The translations under genes were made by a program, and so were the position numbers. Below, piece by piece: positions 1 through 9,292 of a stretch of 64,000 nucleotides of DNA (the stretch's first letter is position 1; the number at the start of each line of letters is the position of its first letter). Source of the stretch: an uncultured Verrucomicrobiota bacterium (GTDB lineage Bacteria > Verrucomicrobiota > Verrucomicrobiia > Verrucomicrobiales > Verrucomicrobiaceae); the NCBI GenBank assembly GCA_903848465.1, contig CAINGK010000185.1, forward strand, positions 17,485 through 81,484. Reading direction: 5' to 3'. The notes beneath the pieces were generated by a model, which saw nothing but the letters and a program-made list of their open reading frames with translations, made no database searches and was not told the DNA's origin.

Positions 1-88
1 GGTGAGTTGGGTATTGGATAACGCATTAAAGTCCGAAATGTTTCGGCGGCTCAAGCCCGTTTAGATCACTCTCCAACCCACCCGCACC

Positions 89-1066
89 ATGCTTCATCGT
101 TCCCTCTTCCTGCTGCTCGTCACTTCACTCGCTGCCGCTGCGGCGACCCCCGTCGTAGAATTCGAGGGCTCCATCGAGCGGCTTGATCCAGCGCTCGATG
201 CGTTGATCGCTCCAGGGGCCAAGATCGAAGAACTGGCCTCAGGCTTCAAGTGGTCGGAAGGACCGGTCTGGCGCGATGGCGGCATTGTCTTCTCCGATGT
301 GCCGCAAAACACCGTCTTCGGCTGGAACGAAGGCGACACCTCCGCCAAGGTGGTGCTGAAGCCCAGCGGCAGCCTCAGTGGCGACGGCCAAGGTTCCAAC
401 GGCTTGCAGGTGGATGCCCAGGGACGTCTGGTGCTCTGCCAGCATGGCGAGCGCCGCATCGCGCGCTTGGAGAAAGACGGCACCTTTACCTCGCTGGCAG
501 ACAAGTTTGAAGGCAAGCGCTTCAGCAGCCCCAACGATCTCGTCATCGCGAAGAACGGCACCCTCTTCTTCACCGATCCGCCCTACGGCCTGAAGAAAGG
601 CGAAGCACCCGAACTCCCGCAGCACGGCGTCTATGCCGTGACGCCCGACGGCAAAGTCTCGCTGGTCATCGCTGACCTGCGTTTCCCGAACGGCATCGCC
701 CTGAGCCCTGATCAAAAGACGCTCTACATCGCGGTGTCAGATCCGCAGAACACCCGCGTCATGGCCTACGAGCTGCAAGACGATGGCACGGCGAAAAACG
801 GTCGCGTCTTCTTCAATGCGCAGCCACTCAAGAGCGCCGAGCGCAAAGGCGGCTGCGATGGCATGAAGGTCGATGCGAACGGCAACATCTGGACCACCGG
901 CCCCGGCGGCGTGCTCGTCATCAGCAAAGACGGCAAACACCTCGGCAGCATCCTTACCGGCCAACCCACCGCCAACTGCGCCTTCGGCGGCCCAGACCGC
1001 AGCACTCTCTACATCACCGCGAACATGTTTCTGGTCCGCGTGAAGACGCTGGCCAAGGGGCTGTGA
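89..1066 (+). CDS. SMP-30/gluconolactonase family protein, exported
   Basis: This 325-residue protein starts with a signal peptide (hydrophobic residues 4-19, then Ala-Thr-Pro). The rest matches the six-bladed SMP-30/gluconolactonase/LRE propeller. The family's metal-site regions are visible: WSEGPVW near residue 55, SPNDLV near 148 and FPNGIALSPD near 203. Members hydrolyse sugar lactones with a divalent metal, and with an export signal this one should act in the periplasm. Length is normal for the family. No Shine-Dalgarno sequence is visible upstream of the ATG, as for most genes here. No plus-strand partner follows; the next 470 bases hold repeats. The substrate cannot be told from sequence. 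Confidence 0.88.
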   Translation: MLHRSLFLLLVTSLAAAAATPVVEFEGSIERLDPALDALIAPGAKIEELASGFKWSEGPVWRDGGIVFSDVPQNTVFGWNEGDTSAKVVLKPSGSLSGDGQGSNGLQVDAQGRLVLCQHGERRIARLEKDGTFTSLADKFEGKRFSSPNDLVIAKNGTLFFTDPPYGLKKGEAPELPQHGVYAVTPDGKVSLVIADLRFPNGIALSPDQKTLYIAVSDPQNTRVMAYELQDDGTAKNGRVFFNAQPLKSAERKGGCDGMKVDANGNIWTTGPGGVLVISKDGKHLGSILTGQPTANCAFGGPDRSTLYITANMFLVRVKTLAKGL

Positions 1067-1089
1067 GCGTGCTCGCGAGCTATTCATCC

Positions 1090-1470
1090 GGCCACAGGAT
1101 AGAGCCTGCGGGAGTCTTGATATTGGCAAAGGAATGTTGGGCAAAGGAATGTGCCGGAAAGGACATTCCTTTGCCAATTCTCTGCGCTGCTATCAAAGGG
1201 CATGCTTGAGATGTCTTCGTTCACCAAGACCTGCATTGACGGTAGAAAGATTGGGGGTAGAAAGATTTCAGAATCAGAGGTTCGGAAAATTTTTCTACCC
1301 CCAAATTTTTCTACCTTTAATTCCGGCTCATTTCGCCCACCGCCATCACGTGAGTGATACTTTCAGGCCACAGGATAGAGCCCGCGGGCGCTTTGGTTTT
1401 GCAATGGAATGATCAGGCAAAGGAATGTGCCGGAACATTCATTCCCTTGCTCTTCCATTCCTTTGCTAAA
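1090..1470. repeat. Intergenic block of nested palindromes and a direct repeat
   Basis: This gap between the lactonase and the M20 peptidase has no convincing gene. It holds a perfect 15-bp inverted repeat (1122-1136 with 1164-1178, arm ATTGGCAAAGGAATG). It also holds a longer imperfect inverted repeat (1241-1268 with 1287-1315, arms built on GGTAGAAAGATT and GGGGGTAGAAA). A third set of GCAAAGGAATG/CATTCCTTTGC arms lies at 1411-1466. A 23-bp direct repeat with one mismatch (GGCCACAGGATAGAGCC core) sits at 1090-1112 and 1366-1388, just ahead of the first and third hairpins, so the unit looks modular. Small open frames across it read through the repeats and are not counted as genes. Confidence 0.75.
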
Positions 1471-1539
1471 ATTCAGCGTGTCCGCGCTGTCTGCTCCTGT
1501 GCTTCACAGCCAGATGCACACTCATGACGCCGGGTTAAT

Positions 1540-2748
1540 CTAGCTCGAAACGAGCTTCACCAGCGCCAGCACATTCATCACCGCCTTCGGTACAAACGAA
1601 GCTGGTTCCACATACTCGGGCAGCTTGCTGCCATCCGCGCTGCGTTCGGAGCAGTGAGCATTGCCACCGAAAGGCCCCAGACCGTCAAGCGTGGGCGCGA
1701 GGTGCCAGAGGTGGTTGGCATCGCTCAAACCACCGCGTGGTACGGACACGGCGGTGAGATTCATCACGGCAGCGGCTTCATGCCACAGGTGAAAGAGCGC
1801 CTCGGATTCCACGCTGCCAGGCCATGCGGCGGTGTGGCCAGTGCGCTCCGCCGTGAGCTTCGCGCCATTCGCAGCAGTGCCGTTGAGAGTGGTGAAAAAA
1901 TCATCTGCCTGCTGCAGCACCGCAGGCTCGGTGGCGCGGCATTCCCACTCGGCCACCGCTTCATGCGGCACGCGATTGACCACCGTGCCGCCGTGAATCA
2001 TGCCGATGTTCACGGTGCGTTCCACGCTGGCGTTTGTCAGCGCGGCAATGTCCGGCAGCACACAGGCGAGCGCGTCGATGGCATTGACTCCTTCATGGTG
2101 TTTGCTACCAGCATGTGCGGCCTTGCCTTCGGCGCTGAGCCGCCAGGAACTGCGGCCTTTGCGGGAAGTGACAATGTGCCAGCCGCGCTCATCCACCGGA
2201 CCACCTTCAAACACCAGCACCGCGCGCGCTTGGCCGCCGCAGAGGCTGGCAGTGGCGCGGCCAAAATCATCGCCGATGATTTCCTCGGCAGCGTTCGCAG
2301 CCACGAGCCAGTGCGTGCGCTCGAAGACATCAGGGGCGACATCGCGCAGGACTTGCAGCATGAGCCAGATCAAAGCGGTGCCGCCTTTGTTATCGACCGT
2401 GCCCGGTCCATAGATGCGGCCTTCCTCGGGCCGCTCATCCCATTGGAAGTCATTCAGCTTTTCCTCCTCGGGCGGAAACACCGTGTCCGAATGTGTGACG
2501 AGCACGATGGGATCTCCACCCTGACCACGATGCGTGAGAAAAAGATGGTGGCCGGTATCAGCCGTGGTACACGGCACCAGCTCAGCTTCAAACCCCAGCG
2601 GGGCAAACTCTGCTGCGGTCTGTCGCGCGACTTCATCCACACCCGCAGGATTGGTGGTGAAGCTGTTGATGGCGACGAGACGGCGCAGGAAGTCGAGCGC
2701 AGCCGGGAGATGTTTTTCGGCGGAGGATTGCAGAAGAGAAACGTTCAT
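1540..2748 (-). CDS. M20 family metallopeptidase (CPG2/ArgE/DapE type)
   Basis: A 402-residue zinc peptidase of the M20 family, cytoplasmic with no signal peptide. Visible metal and catalytic motifs in order are the HSDTVFP segment near residue 86, VDNKGG near 118, the AAEEIIG glutamate pair near 153, FEGGPVDERG near 180, and the C-terminal DANHLWH segment with the last histidine. A dimerisation-like domain sits between. The start ATG overlaps the stop of the upstream dipeptide epimerase by four bases (ATGA), so the two are translationally coupled. This suggests a shared task, probably taking apart epimerised dipeptides, for example from peptidoglycan. That is inferred from context; the exact substrate is unknown. 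Confidence 0.88.
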   Translation of the reverse strand: MNVSLLQSSAEKHLPAALDFLRRLVAINSFTTNPAGVDEVARQTAAEFAPLGFEAELVPCTTADTGHHLFLTHRGQGGDPIVLVTHSDTVFPPEEEKLNDFQWDERPEEGRIYGPGTVDNKGGTALIWLMLQVLRDVAPDVFERTHWLVAANAAEEIIGDDFGRATASLCGGQARAVLVFEGGPVDERGWHIVTSRKGRSSWRLSAEGKAAHAGSKHHEGVNAIDALACVLPDIAALTNASVERTVNIGMIHGGTVVNRVPHEAVAEWECRATEPAVLQQADDFFTTLNGTAANGAKLTAERTGHTAAWPGSVESEALFHLWHEAAAVMNLTAVSVPRGGLSDANHLWHLAPTLDGLGPFGGNAHCSERSADGSKLPEYVEPASFVPKAVMNVLALVKLVSS

Positions 2749-3728
2749 CGGGGGACAGCGCCAATACCGGGACGGTTTGGCATGATGAGGTTGCCAGTGG
2801 CATCATAGGTGATGCCGGTGAAGTCGTCATTGGCGACGTAGAAATGCCCGTCCAGGTCGATCCAGTCGGCCCACGGTGCCAGGTGCGCCGCCGCCGTGGT
2901 GCCCAGGCTGGTTTCGATCATGCAGCCCAGGAGGATTTGCAGACTGTGCTCCCGCGCTGTCGCGATCATCGCCACCGCCGCGTCCAAGCTGCCGCTCTTG
3001 AGCAGCTTGATGTTCACGCCATCCACGAAATCAGCCAGAGCAATCACATCGGCCACCGTCTGCATGCTTTCATCAGCGAAGATCGGCGGCGGATTGCCCG
3101 GCAGCAGCGCCCGCAGTTCTTCCCAGCCATCGACACCAAGGCGGTGGTGGATGGGCTGCTCGATAAGCGTCGGACTGTATTCCGCGAGCTTCTCGATCAT
3201 CAGCGGAGCTTCGGCCATGTCCCAGCCGCCATTCACATCCAGCAGCAGTTTCGCATGAGGTGCCGCATAGCGCGCGACGGAGACGATGGCGATGTCCAGT
3301 CCCAGATCACCAGAACCGAGCTTGAGTTTGAGCACGGGAAACTGCTGCGCAATCTCGCTCACCTTGTCCGCAAAGACGTCGAGATCCTCGGGAATGCTGA
3401 AGGAGCGGCAGCCAGGCGGAGTAGGACGCAAAGGCGCGCCCAGCTTGGACTGCGCGTAAGCCGCCAGGGGCTGGCCCGTCTCGTGGCCGATGATGTCATG
3501 GCGCAGCAGATTGAGCGCCAGGCCAGCGGTGCGCGGCAGCACTTCCGGCAGCACCGCTTGATTGACCACCGCCAGCGTCGCCGCTGGATCTTCACCATAA
3601 TACGGCACAAACGGCGCTTCCGTCACGCGTTCACCGTTCGTGGCGCGCAGCACCTGACGCGTCGCGGAGGTGCCATGGGCGATGCGAAACGGCTCGTTGA
3701 GAAGAAGGGTTTTGATCTCGAAGTGCAA
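2745..3728 (-). CDS. Dipeptide epimerase, enolase superfamily (L-Ala-D/L-Glu epimerase-like)
   Basis: A 327-residue member of the mandelate racemase/muconate lactonising group. The metal ligands are visible as the Asp in LLLDVNGGW, the Glu in LIEQPIH and the Asp in FADES. The catalytic lysines lie in KLKLGSG and in NIKLLKSG. These two lysines on opposite sides of the barrel are typical of dipeptide epimerases, and the family is often called AE-epimerase. It would invert an alpha-carbon in a dipeptide, as in murein peptide recycling. It is followed with a four-base overlap by an M20 peptidase. The specificity in this lineage varies, so L-Ala-D/L-Glu is the best guess only. Confidence 0.85.
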   Translation of the reverse strand: MHFEIKTLLLNEPFRIAHGTSATRQVLRATNGERVTEAPFVPYYGEDPAATLAVVNQAVLPEVLPRTAGLALNLLRHDIIGHETGQPLAAYAQSKLGAPLRPTPPGCRSFSIPEDLDVFADKVSEIAQQFPVLKLKLGSGDLGLDIAIVSVARYAAPHAKLLLDVNGGWDMAEAPLMIEKLAEYSPTLIEQPIHHRLGVDGWEELRALLPGNPPPIFADESMQTVADVIALADFVDGVNIKLLKSGSLDAAVAMIATAREHSLQILLGCMIETSLGTTAAAHLAPWADWIDLDGHFYVANDDFTGITYDATGNLIMPNRPGIGAVPR

Positions 3729-3840
3729 GGCGCGCAGTCAAAGGTCAGGTGGCCACAAGGTCAAGGAATCCTGTGTCGATCTTCTCTTTCTGCACTCTGG
3801 GTCTGAGCGCGTGAGCATGCAGTAGGGATTCAAAGAATGC

Positions 3841-3935
3841 GGCAGGAAGCTCCAGCACCCACTCAGGCGCGGAGCGTCGTGGAGTGCGGTGACAGAGATG
3901 CACGGCGCAAGCCTGCATCGGCGGCACCGCTTTCG
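3841..3935 (-). repeat. Dispersed repeat family B, single-arm copy
   Basis: This copy lies in the 366-base gap between the secretin and epimerase genes, which contains no credible gene. It is recognisably related to the longer elements near 31.4-31.6 kb and 58.7-59.0 kb: all share a GGAAGCTCC-like start, the GAGCG...TTGGAGTGCG core and the CACCGCTTTCG end. Inside it is a hairpin, GATGCA (3897-3902) with TGCATC (3914-3919), with an inner GGC/GCC pair around a GCAA loop and one bulged base. Only one arm of the two-armed form is present. The strand is given as the reverse of the 3' arm orientation used for the other copies. Confidence 0.75.
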
Positions 3936-4094
3936 ACGTGCTGATCGTCTCACTCATACCTCGATTTGTTCGAAGGCGGGAGCCGGTGGACTTCCTCCAG
4001 CCGGTCAGCACACGTGCGCCACGAGACGTTCAAAAGCGGCAGCTTCACCCTTTCAGGGTTGCGCAGCCGCACTCCAACAGCGCTGCCCCACCCC

Positions 4095-6761
4095 TCACTG
4101 CTGCGGCTCTGGCTTCGGATCACGGCTGAACATGCGCATGAAGAAGTTTTTCTTCTTCTGCGGCACCACGACCGGCTCCAGGGCGGGCGGTGCTGGGACT
4201 TGCGGGAAGCGCTGGGCGGCCTGGGCACCTGCCGTCGTGCGGGTGTCTTCACTCAGGGAGGTTGCGAGGACGCTCGACGTGTCCGTCACCACCTGGGGCT
4301 GAATGAACACAATGAGCTCTTTGCGGATGTTGTTTTTGACGTCCGTGCGGAACAGCTTGCCAAGTCCGGGGATTTTACCGAGCAGCGGAATGCCGTTCTG
4401 CGTGAGGTCTTTTTCTTCGCTGATGAGACCACCGAGCACGATGGTGTGGCGGTCAGGGATGGTGACGGAGGTGACGAGCTGCTCCGTGCCAATGATGGGC
4501 ACCAAGTTGGGCTGCACGAGCTGACTGCCCACGACGCTGTCATTGATCTGAGAAACCGTCAGCGTGACTTCACCATCCACATTGATCAGCGGCACGACTT
4601 CCAGCTTCAGCACCACATCGCGATACACGATCTGCGTGGTGGACTGCGGAATGGCACCGGCCACGGAGGAAAACTGCGTCTGCGTGGAAGGAACCGGGAT
4701 CTGCTTGCCGGATGTGATGACGGCCTTCTTGTTGTTGAGCGCAAAGACGGACGGGCGCGAAAGAATTTTGAAATTGGTGTTGGTCTGGAGCGCGTTGAGG
4801 TAGATGCCGAGACCACTGCCCGCAGCGCCATACAGGTTCAGACCCGTGCTGGGGCCGAAGGGGGTAGTGATGTTATTGTTGCGCAGATCCGTGATGGCGC
4901 GCCCCACCCCGCCGGCGGCACCGAGAATATCGGTGCGGTTGGTGATGCTGCTGGCCGAGAAGTTCTTGTTCGTCAGCGCCGAGATGTAATCGATCCCGCT
5001 GCTCATCTGGTCAGTGAGGGTAAGCTCGCCGATGACGGTGGCGAGATAGACCTGGGCGGGCTTGCGGTCGAGCTTGTCGAGCAGTGCATCGACTTTGCCG
5101 ATCTCCTCCTGCCTGCCGATGACGATGATGGAGTTGGACATGGGGTCCGCTACGATGCGTGACTTTCCAACAAGCACCGAGACCGGCGCGTTGTTTTCCG
5201 TGGGGCCGGAGACAATGTCGGCACGGGTTCCTACGGCCGATCCTGCTGTTGCCGTGCTGGTAGTGCTGCCAGTAGCGGGGGCCGCGCTGGCGGTGTCAGA
5301 GCCTGCGGCGGAAGCGGCCGTGTTACCCACCACACCGCCACGGGTGCCCTGCGTGGTTCGTCCGCCGAGGAGCTGGCTGCTGTTGGTAGCCAGCACCTGC
5401 TGGCGCTGCTGCTGGATGGTGCCGCCGCCGGGCAGTTGGGTGGTGCCAGCGCTCACTTCCTGCAGACGGTCCACCAGCGCGCTGAGCACATCAATGGCGG
5501 CAGCATACTTGAGTTTGCGTTCGTAGGGCTCCGTGTTGTCCAGCGGCTTGTCAAATTCAGCAATCAGGCTGGAGACGTAGATGAAGTCCAGCGGCGAGGC
5601 GACGACGAGGATCTGGTTCAGGCGCGTGTCTGCGACCACCTGCGTGCTGGGCTGGGGATTCACCGCATTCTGGTTCTGCGAGGATGAATTGCTTGAGGCG
5701 GCGGCGGAAGCTGGCTTGGGCGGTTCCTTGCTCTCGGCACCTTTGCCGTCGCTAGCGGCGGCACCACGGATGGTGTTCACCCCCTTCGTTTCTTTCTCCT
5801 GAGCCTGAGCCGTCAGTGTGGCTTGAATGATCTGTGAGATCACGGCGGCGTCGGCGAACTTGATGGGGATGAACTTCGTCACGAGCGAGGAGCCGGTGTC
5901 ACCTAGGTCAATCGCTTCACGAATACCGATGAGCTGTTTCACCACCGTGGCACTTTCGGTGATGAGCAGTCCCGGCGGCGCGGACACCGGGGTGATGCGG
6001 CCATACGCGCCCAAACCGACGTGGCCGGAGAGCATGGTTGCGGCGTCCTCGGGGTCCAGGAAGTCCAGCTTCATGAAGTACGACACGATGCTTTCGTTGT
6101 CGGGGATTTCCTTGGCGCTGGTGAAAAACTTCACCCCATGGGAGAACTGCACAGCATTGGCGCTTTGATTGCGTGCTGGCAGGATCTTGGCGCTGGTGCC
6201 ACCGGGTTCGGTGACGATGGCGTAGCCGTTGGCAAGCAATGAGGCCTCAATGAGCTTGATCGCTTCCGTCTTGGGCACCTGCTTGGGGGTGACGAGGCTG
6301 ATGGTGGCTCCTTCAAAGATGTTGGAGTCCTTGATCAGCGTGTAGCCAGTGAGCTTCTCATAGATGGCCAGCAGGTCGGCCACCGGATTGTTGGAAAACT
6401 GCATCATCACGTTGTCGCCAGTGATCTGGAACGCCTCGGCTTCTCCCGGTGCGCCGGGGCCGTCAGCGCCCATGCCCCCAGGCCCACCGAAGCCGCCACG
6501 TCGGCCAAATCCACCGCGACCACCGAAGCGTCCACCATCAGTCGGTGCAGCGGGTGCCGCACCATCGGCGGCAGGTACTGGGGGAGGCGCTACTGCTGCA
6601 GGTGTAGCAGACGCGGCGGCAGCAGGCGACGTTGGGGCAGCCGGTGCTGCCGGAAGAGGTGCCGGCACGGGTGGCGGGGCAGGGGGGACGATGCTCTGGC
6701 CGCGCACGACTGCGGTGATGGCAAACAGAAACGTGGTGAGAACGGGAAGACTACGATGCAT
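4095..6761 (-). CDS. Outer-membrane secretin (GspD/PilQ superfamily)
   Basis: The frame is open to 7064, but the chosen ATG (6761) begins a clear signal peptide (residues 1-22, ending VVRGQS) and avoids overlap with the upstream gene. The 888-residue product has a Pro/Ala-rich linker (24-73), a Gly/Arg-rich stretch (75-106), several N-type modules, and a long low-complexity Gln/Ser/Thr section. It ends in a C-terminal secretin domain with the segments TIVLGGLISEE and IPLLGKIPGLGKLFRT, which are hallmarks of the family. It should form a multimeric outer-membrane gate for a type II or type IV pilus-like machine. It is the last gene of a minus-strand operon of inner-membrane partner proteins. 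Confidence 0.92.
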   Translation of the reverse strand: MHRSLPVLTTFLFAITAVVRGQSIVPPAPPPVPAPLPAAPAAPTSPAAAASATPAAVAPPPVPAADGAAPAAPTDGGRFGGRGGFGRRGGFGGPGGMGADGPGAPGEAEAFQITGDNVMMQFSNNPVADLLAIYEKLTGYTLIKDSNIFEGATISLVTPKQVPKTEAIKLIEASLLANGYAIVTEPGGTSAKILPARNQSANAVQFSHGVKFFTSAKEIPDNESIVSYFMKLDFLDPEDAATMLSGHVGLGAYGRITPVSAPPGLLITESATVVKQLIGIREAIDLGDTGSSLVTKFIPIKFADAAVISQIIQATLTAQAQEKETKGVNTIRGAAASDGKGAESKEPPKPASAAASSNSSSQNQNAVNPQPSTQVVADTRLNQILVVASPLDFIYVSSLIAEFDKPLDNTEPYERKLKYAAAIDVLSALVDRLQEVSAGTTQLPGGGTIQQQRQQVLATNSSQLLGGRTTQGTRGGVVGNTAASAAGSDTASAAPATGSTTSTATAGSAVGTRADIVSGPTENNAPVSVLVGKSRIVADPMSNSIIVIGRQEEIGKVDALLDKLDRKPAQVYLATVIGELTLTDQMSSGIDYISALTNKNFSASSITNRTDILGAAGGVGRAITDLRNNNITTPFGPSTGLNLYGAAGSGLGIYLNALQTNTNFKILSRPSVFALNNKKAVITSGKQIPVPSTQTQFSSVAGAIPQSTTQIVYRDVVLKLEVVPLINVDGEVTLTVSQINDSVVGSQLVQPNLVPIIGTEQLVTSVTIPDRHTIVLGGLISEEKDLTQNGIPLLGKIPGLGKLFRTDVKNNIRKELIVFIQPQVVTDTSSVLATSLSEDTRTTAGAQAAQRFPQVPAPPALEPVVVPQKKKNFFMRMFSRDPKPEPQQ

Positions 6762-6810
6762 GCGAAAGGGATGGGGCGTGATGTGCGGCGGTAGGTCTAA
6801 GAGCGGCGGG

Positions 6811-7602
6811 CTATTTGGCTCCGCCGTCTTCTTTTTGGATTTTCTCAAACATGGTGCGGATAGCGCCACGGCGCTCTTCCTCAGGTGCATTGCGGAACTT
6901 CTCATCGCTGAACTTTTCGCGCATGGCGTCGCGGAATTTCTCCTTGGCCTTGTCGGAGAGTGTGTCGTACTTCTTCCGGTCTTCTTCGCTCGGGCCACGG
7001 TTGCCACGGCTGAAGCGGTCACCGCCGGAGGATTCACTGCGCGAGCCTTTGTCGCCTTTGTCACTCTTGCCTTTCGTCAGGTCGTTCTTGTCCAGCACGC
7101 TATGCCGGATGCTGAAGGTCTCCCCACCGATGGCGATTTTTGCCTGGGCATAATCCAGGTTGGCCGTGGGCCGTGCTTCCATGAGCTTCCATCCTTTGAG
7201 GTTGGGCTCTTCGGTGACGACGAGGGACTGCTTCTCGTTTTTGTCAAAAATGGTCACGACCGGTTTGCCATTGACGTAGGCCATGCCGGTGAGCACGAGG
7301 GAATCGGAAATGCTGACGATGCGCGTGAAGGGCGAATTTTGAATGATGGCGCTCAAGGACGCTGCATCAAAGGGCTGCGGCAGGTCGGGGTCCACCGGCG
7401 CGGCGGGGGCCATGGCGGCGGCGGGAGCCGCCACTGGCGCGGGTGCCAGTGCCAGCGTGGGGTCGAGTTCATCTCCAGGCAGCGGCAGCAGATCGGAGGT
7501 CGTCAGCGGTGGCGCTGCCGGCGCAGCCGCAGGCACGAGGGACTGGGCCTGGAGGCACAGCGCGGCACCTGACATCAGAAGGGCGGCAAGGAAGGCTTTC
7601 AT
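6811..7602 (-). CDS. Exported protein in secretin operon, PilP/GspC-like position
   Basis: A 263-residue protein with a signal peptide (residues 1-20, ending LQAQS), a long Ala/Pro-rich linker (about 22-75), and a compact middle domain (about 80-160) containing beta-rich text around LVLTGMAYVNGKPVV. The C-terminal half is highly charged, with many Lys, Asp and Arg residues (about 170-263). The gene lies between a PilO/GspM-like gene (two bases away) and the secretin. This place and the linker-plus-small-beta-domain layout fit the inner-membrane/periplasmic adaptor (PilP or GspC) that docks on the secretin. The charged tail is not usual for those families, and no firm sequence match was recognised, so the function is inferred from position. 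Confidence 0.7.
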   Translation of the reverse strand: MKAFLAALLMSGAALCLQAQSLVPAAAPAAPPLTTSDLLPLPGDELDPTLALAPAPVAAPAAAMAPAAPVDPDLPQPFDAASLSAIIQNSPFTRIVSISDSLVLTGMAYVNGKPVVTIFDKNEKQSLVVTEEPNLKGWKLMEARPTANLDYAQAKIAIGGETFSIRHSVLDKNDLTKGKSDKGDKGSRSESSGGDRFSRGNRGPSEEDRKKYDTLSDKAKEKFRDAMREKFSDEKFRNAPEEERRGAIRTMFEKIQKEDGGAK

Positions 7603-7604
7603 GG

Positions 7605-8168
7605 TTAGAGTCCGTTTTCAGGTTTAAACCAGCGTGCCAGTACGAGGTTGCACAATGCTTGCGGGGTCTTTTCCTTGGCCTTGGCGTCGATCTCGAGTTC
7701 AAGCTGCTTGATGGCTTGAAATTTTTCTGGCGACTGCAAGCTGGCCAGCCAGCCCAGCAATGTGGTTTGATCACCGCGCAGCCGCACTTCGACGGCCACT
7801 TCACGGTACACCGCAGCGTTCGTCTTGCTGTCGGCGGCATCCGGCAGGAGCTGTTGCTTCTGCACCTGCAGTTGGTAATCCAGCGCGACGTTCTGGATTT
7901 CTTCGAGCAGCTTGGCCTGAGCGGTGCCGAGGCTCTCCGTGGTGGGCATGTTCTTCTCCATCCACGCGGAGCGCTTGTCCCAGAACTCGCGGTCGTCCAT
8001 CCAATGGCTGTTTTCCTTTTTCTCATTCTCCAGTCCACTGATCCGCGCCAGCACCGCTGTGCGGCGGTCCAGAAACTGCTTGAGCATGATGAACGTCGCC
8101 ATCAGCAGCAGCGCGCCGATGCAGGCACCGAGCAGTTTCTTTTCACGTTGGGTCAGGGCGAGGGCCAT
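7605..8168 (-). CDS. PilO/GspM-like single-pass inner-membrane protein
   Basis: A 187-residue protein with a short charged N-terminus (LTQREKK), one membrane helix (about 13-30, ACIGALLLMATFIMLKQF), a coiled-coil stretch (about 33-100) and a C-terminal alpha/beta domain. This is the build of PilO, GspM and related assembly proteins. GspM and its relatives often start with the same kind of TQREKKLL phrase. It is immediately followed by the PilP-like gene and then the secretin. It should sit in the inner membrane and pair with the PilN-like C-terminal domain of the protein encoded upstream at 9293-10510. Confidence in the family is moderate because these proteins diverge quickly. Confidence 0.75.
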   Translation of the reverse strand: MALALTQREKKLLGACIGALLLMATFIMLKQFLDRRTAVLARISGLENEKKENSHWMDDREFWDKRSAWMEKNMPTTESLGTAQAKLLEEIQNVALDYQLQVQKQQLLPDAADSKTNAAVYREVAVEVRLRGDQTTLLGWLASLQSPEKFQAIKQLELEIDAKAKEKTPQALCNLVLARWFKPENGL

Positions 8169-8179
8169 TCAGGTAGAGG

Positions 8180-9265
8180 TTAGCGGATTTTGTCGGCATC
8201 CAGGTACTCGCGCAGTGCCTTGGCGTACTCGCCCAGTTGTTCATAGCGCAGGGCGATGTAGCCGTAGCAGTACTTTTTGCTTTCAAGGGCATCGGCCTCG
8301 ACTTTTTTGAGCGAGTTGCGGAATTGGAGTACCACGGTTTCCGCCTTGGCTTTGACTTCGGCGGGGGATACACGGGGTTTGTTGACCAGTTCGCGCAGTG
8401 AAGTCATGGCGGAATTGGTGGATGGGTTTTTTCTCCATCCCTTATCGTCACGCTTCAGCACGGCATGGACGGAGGTCACTAGCGCATCCGCATCTTCCAG
8501 CTTCTTGGACTGCTGCGCGAACTTGGCCCACTCAATGGCCTCCCATTGCGACACGCTGTCCAGCCGGTAGCCGAACAACCGGATGGACGATTTGATCTGG
8601 GAACCCGCATTGTTTGCCGAGGCGGAGTCCGATTGGTCCGACATGCTGACGGTGACGCTTTCAGTGTCCACCCCCAGCACCTTCCAGCTCGCCGTACTTA
8701 GGATCGGGCTGCCGCTGTTGCCATGAAACGTGGGGGCGTCGTGCTCGATTTTGACGGGTCCGATAGCCACGATTTTCCCTTCGGTTTGCAGGATGGTCCC
8801 GCCTCCCAGGCTGTTGCCAGGTATCAGGATGGGATCGCCGGTTTTGTTGGCGGTGTTGACGCTGCCTTCGCTTTCAAAATACGCGCTAGGCACCGCCGCC
8901 AGCTTCAGCAGCGCGATGTCGGCATCATGCGCGCCAAATAGGCCCGTGATCTGGACATCCGTCCCCCCCATGCTCTTGGCCTTGATGCTCGTCTGCCCGC
9001 TGATCACATGCATGTTGGTGACCAGGAACACGTTGTCCTTGATCTTGGCAAAGAAACCCGTGCCGCTGCCTTTGTCTCCAGTGATGACCACCATCGCGTC
9101 CTTTTTATCCGCAGGCAGCTTGTCCACATAGTCGCTGCTCGTGGCCTCACGGTTGGTTGCAGGTGCCTGCGCAAAGGCACTACCACTAGCACAGAGCAGG
9201 AGGCACAGCACCCTCTGGAGCCATGGACGGGAGGAGTTGCAGCGGCGGGTGGATGATGACTTCAT
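8180..9265 (-). CDS. Exported trypsin-like serine protease (S1 fold) in secretin operon
   Basis: From the ATG at 9265 the product has a signal peptide ending near SAFAQ; another in-frame ATG lies at 9280. The protease domain carries the triad in order: His in VTNMHVI, Asp in DADIALLKL and Ser in HGNSGSPIL. GSGTGFFAK precedes the His as in HtrA-type enzymes. No PDZ domain is visible. The C-terminal third is helical and ends in a repeat-like stretch (GYIALRYEQLGEYAKALREYL) similar to one TPR unit. The gene lies twelve bases after the PilM/PilN-like gene and eleven before the PilO-like gene. A protease inside this assembly operon is unusual and may process or check envelope proteins; that role is inference. 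Confidence 0.85.
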   Translation of the reverse strand: MKSSSTRRCNSSRPWLQRVLCLLLCASGSAFAQAPATNREATSSDYVDKLPADKKDAMVVITGDKGSGTGFFAKIKDNVFLVTNMHVISGQTSIKAKSMGGTDVQITGLFGAHDADIALLKLAAVPSAYFESEGSVNTANKTGDPILIPGNSLGGGTILQTEGKIVAIGPVKIEHDAPTFHGNSGSPILSTASWKVLGVDTESVTVSMSDQSDSASANNAGSQIKSSIRLFGYRLDSVSQWEAIEWAKFAQQSKKLEDADALVTSVHAVLKRDDKGWRKNPSTNSAMTSLRELVNKPRVSPAEVKAKAETVVLQFRNSLKKVEADALESKKYCYGYIALRYEQLGEYAKALREYLDADKIR

Positions 9266-9292
9266 AGCGTGGATAAACATTCGTGAGGAAAA

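Noticed and set aside
3966-5162. 398-codon plus-strand open frame
   Set aside because: It is opposite the C-terminal secretin domain and contains no recognisable motif.
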